Part shown: positions 1 to 6,878 of the stretch, in pieces
How the letters are laid out: every line of letters begins with the position of its first letter
Position numbering within the stretch: the first letter of the stretch is position 1
NCBI GenBank assembly: GCA_052171895.1
Contig: JBQMRN010000023.1
Coordinates: 1-8,204, forward strand
Reading direction: 5' to 3'
DNA from: Arsenophonus sp052171895
Lineage (GTDB): Bacteria; Pseudomonadota; Gammaproteobacteria; Enterobacterales; Enterobacteriaceae
Length of the DNA stretch: 8,204 nt
Program-made: the position numbers and the translations under genes
The notes under the pieces: generated by a model
Told to the model about the DNA's origin: nothing
The model's database searches: none
Seen by the model: only the letters and a program-made list of their open reading frames with translations

Positions 1-180
1 GTCTGCTCAGAAAACCTGGAAGCCCCACAAACCCCTCTAAGAAAATTTGACCTTCTGACCCCCTACCCCTGTGGTGGTAAACAACATCTAATCTTAGGAT
101 GGAGAATAAATTCACAAAGCATCAGAGTGTAATGTGTAGCTTGAACTGCGGTGGGATGCCAGTAGATTTCTAATAACTCA
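1..180 (+). mobile_element. IS256-family insertion sequence relic, 3' end only
   Basis: This is the tail of a decayed IS256-family element whose 5' part lies outside the window. It is recognised by comparison with the fuller relic at about 4852-6273. Both share the 14-mer GTCTGCTCAGAAAA (1-14 and 6115-6128), the 16-mer GGATGGAGAATAAATT (97-112 and 6192-6207), AAGCATCAGA (117-126 and 6212-6221) and TAATAACTCA (171-180 and 6264-6273), in the same order and orientation. Translated pieces, SAQKTWKP and VVVNNI then DGE, match the C-terminus of IS256-type transposases (usual form SAEK-W ... GVKFKDG). Stops and shifts break it. Similarity between the copies ends after AACTCA, which suggests the element's right end is near 180. 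It encodes no working protein. Confidence 0.62.
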
Positions 181-259
181 GCGGAAAGCAGAAACTCAGA
201 TTTTATAGAATAAAATTAATTACTGATTTAGATCTTTTCTACTCAGAAATAAAGAAGTT

Positions 260-282
260 TTTTATCTTATAGCAAGATAAAA
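260..282. repeat. Perfect AT-rich inverted repeat (hairpin)
   Basis: TTTTATCTT (260-268) and AAGATAAAA (274-282) are exact reverse complements around the 5-base loop ATAGC. There is no GC-rich stem and no following T-run on either strand, so it is not a convincing terminator. In such AT-rich DNA a 9-bp match may be chance. It lies about 240 bases upstream of ptrB and 80 bases past the IS relic. Confidence 0.4.
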
Positions 283-461
283 TGTATGGATTAATTTTGT
301 TGATTAATTGTTTGGATATTTATTTAAAATAGCTCGTTTATCAATTAATATTGGAGGCCTTTATTTATTAATTTTATATTAGTAAATAACTAAAAATTTT
401 CTAATAAAATATTCTAATAAATATGCATTAATTCAGCGTTTTTTCTATTGGTGTTTAAGTA

Positions 462-492
462 TTGTACTATTAATAGTAGTAATAAATATAAT
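462..492 (+). promoter_or_regulatory. Candidate sigma-70 promoter for ptrB
   Basis: A perfect -10 hexamer TATAAT is at 487-492. The best upstream match is TTGTAC (462-467; 4 of 6 to TTGACA), but the spacer is 19 bases, longer than the usual 16-18. Initiation near 499 would give a leader of about 20 bases carrying the ribosome binding site. The perfect -10 hexamer is the main support; the -35 choice is weak, and AT-rich DNA yields TATAAT-like strings often. Confidence 0.4.
465..478. repeat. 14-bp perfect palindrome in the ptrB promoter region
   Basis: TACTATTAATAGTA is its own reverse complement. It overlaps the end of the candidate -35 hexamer and fills most of the spacer before the TATAAT at 487-492, where a repressor operator could sit. 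It recalls the arms of the TrpR operator but lacks the central G and C, so the half-sites are two bases too close. It could be an operator or an AT-rich coincidence. Confidence 0.35.
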
Positions 493-510
493 TGTGTTTA
501 GCAGTTTGGC

Positions 511-516
511 AGGAGA
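511..516 (+). promoter_or_regulatory. Ribosome binding site that fixes the ptrB start
   Basis: AGGAGA lies 5 bases before the ATG at 522. This Shine-Dalgarno match decides the start: the in-frame TTG at 492 has no such site and overlaps the TATAAT hexamer. Confidence 0.8.
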
Positions 517-521
517 GAAAA

Positions 522-2582
522 ATGATAATACCTATAGCAGAAAAACAACCATACAAAATGGTGTTACATGGTGATACCCGCATTGATAATTATTATTGGC
601 TACGTGATGATACGAGAAAAAATAAAAAAATTATTAAATATTTAACTGAAGAAAACCAATATACCAATACGGTATTAAAATCTGGCAGCGTATTAATGGA
701 GCAATTATTTGGCGAGATGGTCGCTCGTATGGAGCAGCGAGATCAATCAGTTCCTTATATTTATAATGGTTATATCTATCGTATCCTTTATCAAGAAGGT
801 AAAGATTACCCTATTTATCAACGTAAATGTGTTAATCAAGATACTGATTGGCAGATATTAGTTGATGGTAATGATCGTGCTAAGGGACATCAATTTTATA
901 CATTGGGTGATATTGCTGTTTCTGAAGATAATAATCGTTTGGCAATTGTCGAAGATTTTCAAGGCCGTCGTCAGTTTGAAGTTTCATTTAGAGAATTAGC
1001 TGGTAAAAAATGGCAGAATGCAGTAATTAAAAATACTTCTGGCAATATTGTATGGACTAATGATAGTCAAACACTCTATTATATTCGTAATCATTCACAA
1101 ACACTATTACCTTATCAAGTATATTGCCATAAATATGGGAAAAAGAGTGTTGAAGATAACAGAGTTTATCAGGAGAATGATGATCGATTTTACTTAAGCA
1201 TGATAAAAAGTAGCTCAAAAGCCTATATTCTGCTATCGATTAGCAGTATAAAAACATCTGAATATCGATTAATTGATGCCAATAATCCCACAGAAGCACT
1301 TAAAGTATTTTCACCACGCCAAATTGGACGTGAATATGAGTTAGATCATTTTCGTGATAATTTCTATATTCGCTCTAACCATCAATTGGAGCAATTTGGT
1401 TTATATGCTACTCAATCAATTGATCAGCCCTGGCAAACAATTATTGCACCAAATAAAGATACTGATTTAGAAAATTTTGCCTTTTTTAACTGTTACTTAG
1501 TTGTTGAAGAGCGTCATAATGGATTAGTTAATATTCGACAGATAGATTGGCAGACAAAACAGCAAAAAATGCTTAAATTTGATGAATCAGTGTATAGTGC
1601 ATGGATTGATTATAATCCAGAATTTGATAGCGAGACTTTACGTTATGGATATTCCTCACTAACTACACCAATATCTGTTATGCAGGTAAATATGCGAACC
1701 GGGCAGCGTGAATTGCTAAAACAACAACGAGTCAATGGATTTGATAAATTACTTTATACCAGTAAACGTATCTGGATTCGCGTAAAATTAGGGATAAAAG
1801 TACCAATTTCGTTAGTATATCGTAAAGATTTATGGAAAAAAAGTAAAAATCCAATTTTGATTTATGGTTATGGTGCTTATGGTATTAATATGGATCCAGT
1901 TTTTAGTTCATCTTGCTTGAGTTTATTAGATAGGGGTTTTGTCTATGCAATAGTGCATGTTCGTGGTGGAGGTGATTTAGGTAAAGCTTGGTATAAACAA
2001 GGTAAGCTTGAAAATAAAGCGAATACTTTCAGTGATTTTATTGATGCAACTAAGATATTGATTGCAAAGGGCTATGCTGATCCAAAACGAGTATATGCGA
2101 TGGGTGGTAGTGCTGGTGGTTTATTGATGGCGGTGGTAATTAACCAAGTACCGGAACTCTATCGAGGAGTAGTCGCTCAAGTTCCTTTTGTGGATGTTCT
2201 GACGACCATGCTTGATCCCTCTATTCCATTAACAACGGGAGAATATGATGAATGGGGTGATCCTGTTGAACAAGCCGCTTATTTTCGACTAAAAGCTTAC
2301 AGCCCATATGATAATCTTAAACATCAACGTTACCCAAATTTATTGGTTACGACCGGTTTATATGATTCACAAGTCCAATATTGGGAGGCGGCAAAATGGG
2401 TGGCTAAATTAAGGCAGTATAAAGTAGGTGATACTGTTTTATTACTAAAAATAAATATGAAAGCTGGTCATGGTGGGCAATCAGGTCGATTTAATCGATT
2501 AAAAGATACCGCATTGGAATATGCTTTTATTTTGATGCTAGATAATAATAAAAATTATCTCCCTAATTTTGATATTCAATAA
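522..2582 (+). CDS. ptrB: Oligopeptidase B (protease II), intact
   Basis: This is a cytoplasmic S9A-family serine peptidase that cuts oligopeptides after Lys or Arg. From the ATG at 522 it has 686 residues, the same length as E. coli PtrB. The N-terminal beta-propeller part begins with the family motif HGDTRIDNYYWLRDD. The C-terminal alpha/beta-hydrolase domain carries GGSAGG with the nucleophile Ser530, Asp615 in GLYDSQVQYW and His650 in AGHGGQSGR; all are offset by two from E. coli Ser532, Asp617 and His652, so the triad is complete. The basic-specificity pocket segment TTGEYDEWGDP has Glu574 and Asp576, where the enteric enzyme has two glutamates; the change is conservative and should keep preference for basic residues. 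It is preceded by a good ribosome binding site and a possible promoter, and it converges on the broken xseA. No stop, shift or lost motif is seen. It is the only gene here that looks functional, and it is probably monocistronic. Confidence 0.96.
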   Translation: MIIPIAEKQPYKMVLHGDTRIDNYYWLRDDTRKNKKIIKYLTEENQYTNTVLKSGSVLMEQLFGEMVARMEQRDQSVPYIYNGYIYRILYQEGKDYPIYQRKCVNQDTDWQILVDGNDRAKGHQFYTLGDIAVSEDNNRLAIVEDFQGRRQFEVSFRELAGKKWQNAVIKNTSGNIVWTNDSQTLYYIRNHSQTLLPYQVYCHKYGKKSVEDNRVYQENDDRFYLSMIKSSSKAYILLSISSIKTSEYRLIDANNPTEALKVFSPRQIGREYELDHFRDNFYIRSNHQLEQFGLYATQSIDQPWQTIIAPNKDTDLENFAFFNCYLVVEERHNGLVNIRQIDWQTKQQKMLKFDESVYSAWIDYNPEFDSETLRYGYSSLTTPISVMQVNMRTGQRELLKQQRVNGFDKLLYTSKRIWIRVKLGIKVPISLVYRKDLWKKSKNPILIYGYGAYGINMDPVFSSSCLSLLDRGFVYAIVHVRGGGDLGKAWYKQGKLENKANTFSDFIDATKILIAKGYADPKRVYAMGGSAGGLLMAVVINQVPELYRGVVAQVPFVDVLTTMLDPSIPLTTGEYDEWGDPVEQAAYFRLKAYSPYDNLKHQRYPNLLVTTGLYDSQVQYWEAAKWVAKLRQYKVGDTVLLLKINMKAGHGGQSGRFNRLKDTALEYAFILMLDNNKNYLPNFDIQ

Positions 2583-2590
2583 AAATTTTG

Positions 2591-2616
2591 TTCCCTTATA
2601 TTATAAATTAAGGGAA
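2591..2616. terminator. Hairpin between convergent ptrB and xseA, possible shared terminator
   Basis: TTCCCTTA (2591-2598) pairs perfectly with TAAGGGAA (2609-2616) around a 10-base loop. It starts 8 bases after the ptrB stop and lies about 40 bases past the xseA stop on the other strand, a natural place for a bidirectional terminator. The T-run is poor: none on the plus strand, and on the minus strand CAAAATTTTTA follows the stem. Placement supports it more than structure does. Confidence 0.5.
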
Positions 2617-2656
2617 GAGTAATAAATTTATTTTTATAAGTGATAATTTGTTTGAA

Positions 2657-4007
2657 TTAAGCAAATTTATTAATCGATAAGATTTTACTTTCAAGCCAGC
2701 CGTCTTGAAAGTGAGTTCTTAATATTTCTCCAATATGTATTTGTTGTGTTTTGCTTAAAACCTGTCCATTAGGTGCTTCGCTGATGCTATAACCGCGCGC
2801 TAATGTTGCTAATGGACTTACTGCTTCAAGGCGTGAGCAATTAACACTAAATTTTTCACGATATTGGCTTAGTATTTGAGCAATTGATTGTTCGAATTAA
2901 AATTCCTTCTGAATATAACGTTGGCGACAATTTTTTAGTTCTAGTCGCGGATCACAGAGTATTAAATGTTGTTCAAGGTTATATTGCTGATGATTAATTT
3001 GTTGTAAATATTCTTGTGTGGTGGTAACAAGTTTTTGTTGCATTTGGATCAGATAATTTTGTTGGCGCGTTATGCGATATTCAGGATATTGTTACTGTAA
3101 TTTATATTTTAATTGATTAAAGACACGTAGTTTACGTGTCAGGAAATAGTCCATCGCCATTTTTAATCGCTGTTTTTTTTCAAGTAATTGGCGGAGTAAC
3201 TCTTGTTGGTTACGACTCACTAATTCTGCTGCAGCTGATGGTATTGGAGCTCGTAAATCTGCTACAAAATCAGCAATAGTCACATCTGTTTCATGGCCAA
3301 CCGCAGCAATAATCGGTAACTGACTAGCAAAAATTGCTCTGGCAACACTTTCATCATTAAAAGCCCATAAATCTTCTAATGAACCACCTCCCCTGCCAAC
3401 AATGAGTACGTCACATTCTTGGTGGTGATTGGCTAACTTAATGGTACGAATAATCTGTCGTTGGCCATCTTCCCCTTGCACAGCGGTTGGATAAATAATG
3501 ATAGGTAATGAAGGATCGCGGCGTTTTAATATATTTAAAATATCATGTAACGCGGCACCTGTTGCTGAGGTAATAACACCCAAGCGTTTTGCCGGCATTG
3601 GTAGCACTTGTTTATAACGTTGCGAAAATAATCCTTCAGCTAAAAGTTTCTGTTTTAATATTTCAAATTGTTGTTGTAATAATCCCTCAGCTGCAAGTTT
3701 GCATATTTTCGATAATTAATTGGTACTCGCCACTCGGTTCGTACAAGGCAACGGTTGCTCTAACTAACACTTGTTGACCATTTTCTGGCTGAAAATTAAC
3801 TCGTATATTTTGGCCATGAAACATCACATCTCGTAGCTGTGATTTTTCATCTTTTAAGGTTAAATACCAGTGGCCTGAAGCCGGTTGAGAAAAATTAGAA
3901 ATTTCTGCATTAAGCCAAATTCTACTAATTTGAAGTTCAAGTAATTGCCTAACCGATTGATTAAGTTGATTAACTAAATAAATTCTACTGTTTTTTAAAG
4001 TTAACAT
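2657..4007 (-). pseudogene. xseA: Exodeoxyribonuclease VII large subunit, disrupted by one frameshift and two stops
   Basis: XseA with XseB forms the nuclease that degrades single-stranded DNA from either end. The gene is nearly full length (about 449 codons when repaired; 456 in E. coli). The N-terminal OB-fold part is clear (AEISNFSQPASGHWYLTLKD, then LYEPSGEYQLIIENMQ). An extra base in the TTT run at 3698-3700 shifts the frame; the other frame continues cleanly as EGLLQQ ... AEGLF into GVITSATGAALHDIL, KRRDPSLPIIIYP, GRGGGSLEDLWAFNDE and AVGHETDVTIADFVADLRAP, the conserved catalytic core. A TAA at 3092-3094 replaces a glutamine codon in the coiled-coil region, and a second TAA is at 2897-2899. 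After these the frame stays open through LEAVSPLATLARGYS to the normal end at 2657-2659. Motif integrity suggests recent inactivation. The frameshift could be a homopolymer error, but two in-frame stops make real loss likely. guaB, its usual divergent neighbour in enterics, is not upstream. Confidence 0.93.
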
Positions 4008-4080
4008 CTTAAGTTAGAAACACCTTTAATTAAAATTAATGGCTAAATATTAGCAACGGTTATTTCTATAATAGATAGGC

Positions 4081-4776
4081 TTAAAAAAGCCAGTACAAGT
4101 TATTATCCCATTTTTGTTGTTTAATTTTAGGGCTATTCATATCTGTACAGTAACGCTTTTATCATCTTCAATATATTTAATATAGCTGATAATAAATTTT
4201 GTTTTTGATTGAAATAAGACTTTATGTTTAGCATTTTTAATAAATTGAAAATATTAGCACCGGTTAGAGGATTTACTGTAATGGATTTCATTTAATACAT
4301 TAAATATATCATCAGCTAATGATAATCTATTTAATAGAAAGGTATCACATCATTCTGTTCTTTAGTGGTATTAAAAAACAAAGTGGACGTGTATAGTACA
4401 TTTACTTTTAATACATCATATCTAAAAATTTTTCACTTCATCTTCGATAAAGTATAGTGGGGGTAAATTCACTATTATAATTATAAAATAGGATTAATTG
4501 CATTAATTATTTAACTAAAGGATGATGACTAAAACTAGTACCTAGTTTTAGGATATTATTTAAATAAGTATAGCTGCTATATTGATAATCTCGAATAGCA
4601 CATCACAATCTATAAAACTACTTTTTCATATGCACTTGATTGATTATATTTATTCATTGCTGATAAAAAATTAATTTTAGATTTATTTTAATATAATCTT
4701 TATTGTATACCGGCGTTAAAAGTGTTAATGCTTCTTTATAAGCATGAATAAGGTTGGCTAATATTTTTATTAGCAT
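4081..4776 (-). pseudogene. Mono-ADP-ribosyltransferase toxin/effector relic (R-S-E class)
   Basis: No intact frame remains, but joining three minus-strand frames gives an ADP-ribosyltransferase pattern in the correct order. The first frame (from ATG 4776) has HAYKEALTLLTPVYN, then after stops AIRDYQYSSYTYLNNILKLG, matching the usual I-x-Y-(x)n-Y-x-x-(L/I)-N helix. TILYRR at about 4441-4458 fits the catalytic arginine strand (Arg codon 4444-4446), followed by SEKFLDMM. A second frame has VLYTSTLFFNTT (Ser-Thr codons 4387-4382), resembling the STS motif with the last Ser read as Leu. A third frame has FNVLNEIHYSKS, then KHKVLFQSKTKFIIS (4229-4185), where active enzymes have ExEVLF and a TxF strand; both glutamates read as lysine, as G-to-A changes would give. 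KYIEDDKSVTVQ and a short tail to 4081 follow. At least six stops and three shifts show it is dead. Such enzymes are secreted toxins or effectors of bacteria that meet eukaryotes. The class call is inference from motifs read by eye; the subfamily is not determined. Confidence 0.6.
4529..4551. repeat. Perfect 10-bp inverted repeat with 3-base loop
   Basis: CTAAAACTAG (4529-4538) and CTAGTTTTAG (4542-4551) are exact reverse complements around TAC. It lies inside the ADP-ribosyltransferase relic, across the codons for LKLGTSF. No T-run follows on either strand. It may be chance, or a palindrome generated during decay. Confidence 0.5.
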
Positions 4777-4851
4777 AGACTGAATTTAGGAAATTAATAT
4801 ACTATTTCTAATAGTAGAAAACGAGGAAGAAAACCTCTTTGTGTATCGGAT

Positions 4852-6273
4852 CAGTTATGCTCATTTTTGTGTATGGGGGGTTGGGAGAGATGGGTGGCGC
4901 GTATCCTTGTGATTAATTTCGTGAATGATTTCAACATATAGATAGATAATATGTCATGAAAAGTCCTACCTTACAGGTATCTGTGAAACTAGATATTATC
5001 GGTGATCCATTGCATGAATTCATTCATAATGGCGCCAAGCAGCTGATAAATCACAGCCGTTGAGGCTGAGCTTGAATCCATGCTGCAAGAACATTCTGAA
5101 CGTCGCCTTGTTGATGGGCAACATTCCCGTCGTCCGTTACGATTATTTTCCACAGCAAGAACTATACAGACTGGTATAGGGGATGTTGAAAGTAAAGTGC
5201 CTAAAATAAGAGATCACAGCGGCAACGGAATATGCTTCAAGAGCTTGTTGCTCTACAGCCTTATCTAAAGCGTATAAAAAACGGCGAAGAGTTGCTACTA
5301 CATGGGCTACTCTGTACCTGCGAGATCATCCTCCCACCGGTGATTTTACGAAGCTCTGGGGGCGATTTTCTCGGTAAAAAAGCACATGGGGTCTCTCTGC
5401 AGTACCATCAGTAGACTGAAACAGGAATATCTTGACGAGCAGAGGTAATGGTGCCTACGTGATTTAAGCGATAGGCGCTACATTTATTTCTTGAGCGATG
5501 CCATATATCATCTTCCTATTAGGCAGGATAATCGCCTTTTTCTGCTGGTTATTATCGGTGGTCATTGAGCATGGACGTAAGGAGCTAGTTGTGGTTGAAG
5601 ATGTTTGTTGAAAGTCAGAAGCTAACTGGGGCAAACTTCTTAATGGGCTGCGCGCGTGAGCTTAATTGTATCTCCCAGGCTTGATATTGAAGTGTCTGGT
5701 GGCTTTTGTTTTTAAAATACAATGGCAAAGATATTCCAGGACACCTAACACTAATGCTGCTTAGTAGATAAAATAGCTAATGTTCTGAGTTGATTCCCCC
5801 AAAGGGATACAACTGAAAGTTAAGGTTGAGTTTCTGGAGTCTGTGCTAGCAAAAGAACCGTGATGCTGCTAATAAAGCCATTGATATTTACTGGCAAGGT
5901 TTTAGAGAGATATCATCCTTCAGAGATGAAGAAGTTGAAGAAAGATCGAGAAGAACTGCTGGCATTCTACGACTTTCTGTCAGCGAAGTTGGCTGCTAAT
6001 TAAGAATAACGAATTTGATTGAATAAGCTTTTTCAAGAGTAAATTACGAAGTCAACGCGCGAAGAACTGTAGTTCGAGAAAAACAACCCTTTCAATGCTA
6101 TTTAAGCTGCTTCTGTCTGCTCAGAAAAGTTGGAACCAGCTAATGGAATTTGAGCTGCTGCTGATTCTGTTGTAAACAACCTTCAATTTAAGGATGGAGA
6201 ATAAATTTATGAAGCATCAGATTGGAACATAGGTATGGACACTGTTATATACACCAAATTTGCTAATAACTCA
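4852..6273 (+). mobile_element. IS256-family insertion sequence relic, nearly full length
   Basis: The element spans about 1.4 kb, normal for the family, and contains one decayed transposase (4956-6204). Its right end is set by where similarity to the relic at 1-180 stops (TAATAACTCA at 6264-6273). The left end is proposed from an imperfect inverted match: AGTTATGCTCATTTTTGTGTAT (two halves, from 4853) against the reverse complement of the right end, which begins AGTTATTAGCAAATTTGG. About 16 of 23 positions agree with one gap. No target duplication is visible at these ends. It lies between the ADP-ribosyltransferase relic and another decayed block and may have inserted into either. Confidence 0.62.
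4956..6204 (+). pseudogene. IS256-family (mutator-type) DDE transposase, decayed
   Basis: The span from the likely ATG (4956) to the TAA after KDGE (6202-6204) is about 416 codons, the usual length. Pieces in different frames read in family order: MKSPTLQV, DPLHEFIHNGAKQLI, AVEAELESMLQEHSERRL, TIQTGIGDVESKVPKIRD, SGNGICF, PYLKR with EELL, TISRLKQEYLDEQR, RDLSDRRYIYFLSDAIY (the Asp is the first catalytic D of the usual WADGIY), RQDNRLFLLVIIG, GRKELVVVED, then KKDREELLAFYDF, SSRKTTLSMLFKLLLSAQKSW and VVNNLQFKDGE. The second catalytic segment, normally GDGA-GFW, reads EVSGGFCF and has lost its Asp. Many stops and shifts, plus a missing stretch in the zone normally holding the RCWVHK motif, show it is non-functional. 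The relic at 1-180 has the same TAA after DGE, so that stop is probably native. Confidence 0.88.
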
Positions 6274-6387
6274 ATTTAGCCTGCTCCTCGTTTTTGGTAG
6301 AATCATGGATATTTTTAGGTGAAGTTAGAGCAACAAAAAGGATGGTGGGAATTATTATATATTAGTTGATGGTGGTTTTATGATCTA

Positions 6388-6537
6388 ATGCGTCCTCCTG
6401 CTATGTTATGGTTGTTATTATTATCATTATATTTCTGTCTTTGCAGAGGATAATCGTGATCTTACTGATGAAAATTTACGTGAAATATTAGTTGCTAGTC
6501 CCTTATGTAAGTCTATAAGACTGCTGATTTTTACCTA
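6388..6537 (+). pseudogene. Possible 5' end of a decayed exported protein, unidentified
   Basis: From ATG 6388 one frame reads MRPPAMLWLLLLSLYF, a good hydrophobic signal-peptide core, before running into a stop. The +1 frame then continues as SVFAEDNRDLTDENLREILV and ASPLCKSI to a TAG at 6535-6537. Joining the frames gives a hydrophobic stretch, a plausible A-x-A-like cleavage site (VFA before EDN) and an acidic helix, as in a secreted or periplasmic protein. One shift near 6425-6436 would explain the split. I do not recognise the family, and the downstream fragments may or may not belong to it. Confidence 0.35.
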
Positions 6538-6834
6538 GACAAATAATGCCGCTGTTGTCCCTCCTTTATTACCTAAAATTTATGTGGAAGATTGTTACTC
6601 TTTAATAAAGTGCTGGTGCATATGGTTTTTCAATGTGTTCTAATTATAATTATAAATAGTTGAATGCTAATAGCAGCTGAAGTAATATATTTAATGAAGA
6701 GCTAAAATTAATTCGTCTGCGTCAAATATTGTAAGAATTTTTGGTATTATAAACGTATTTGATAAGTAGTGATTAGGTGTCATATCCCGGAAGATAGTAT
6801 GGTTTTTGAATAATTTAGCTGTTTAACTTTAAAC

Positions 6835-6851
6835 CGATCTTTCATAGATCG
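6835..6851. repeat. Small perfect hairpin
   Basis: CGATCT (6835-6840) and AGATCG (6846-6851) pair around TTCAT. AAAAGGAGTTTT follows on the plus strand. It lies inside a fragment that could encode RSFIDRKG, so it may be chance. Confidence 0.3.
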
Positions 6852-6861
6852 AAAAGGAGTT

Positions 6862-6878
6862 TTAGTATTTAATACTAA
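6862..6878. repeat. 17-bp near-palindrome
   Basis: TTAGTATT (6862-6869) and AATACTAA (6871-6878) are exact reverse complements around a single T. It sits 11 bases after the small hairpin. The shape suits a dimeric DNA-binding protein, but no intact gene follows it, and AT-rich palindromes arise easily. Confidence 0.35.

Larger units (their letters stand above)
181..521. other. AT-rich intergenic leader upstream of ptrB
   Basis: This 341-base stretch separates the IS256 relic from ptrB. It is very AT-rich and has stops in all frames; I see no coding remnant. It contains a perfect 9-bp hairpin (260-282), a candidate promoter (462-492) with a 14-bp palindrome inside it (465-478), and the ptrB ribosome binding site (511-516). 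The rest shows no recognisable signal. Confidence 0.6.

Noticed and set aside
464..479. TrpR operator upstream of ptrB
   Set aside because: The half-sites resemble it, but the central G and C are missing and the arms are two bases too close; ptrB has no known link to tryptophan control.
492..521. Upstream TTG start adding ten residues to oligopeptidase B
   Set aside because: It has no ribosome binding site and overlaps the TATAAT hexamer. The ATG at 522 has AGGAGA at the right distance and gives exactly the E. coli length.
3589..3777. Plus-strand open frame of 62 codons
   Set aside because: It is antisense to the well-supported xseA sequence and shows no protein-like features.
4078..4091. 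GGCTT/AAGCC hairpin as a terminator of the toxin relic
   Set aside because: The stem is only five base pairs and no T-run follows on the minus strand.
4818..6294. AAAACGAGGA (4818-4827) and TCCTCGTTTT (6285-6294) as terminal inverted repeats of the IS256 relic, with TAGTAGAA/TGGTAGAA flanks as target duplication
   Set aside because: The match is short and the near-duplicate flanks do not abut the repeats. The other relic at 1-180 lacks this end and loses similarity at AACTCA, favouring an end near 6273. The alternative is not excluded.
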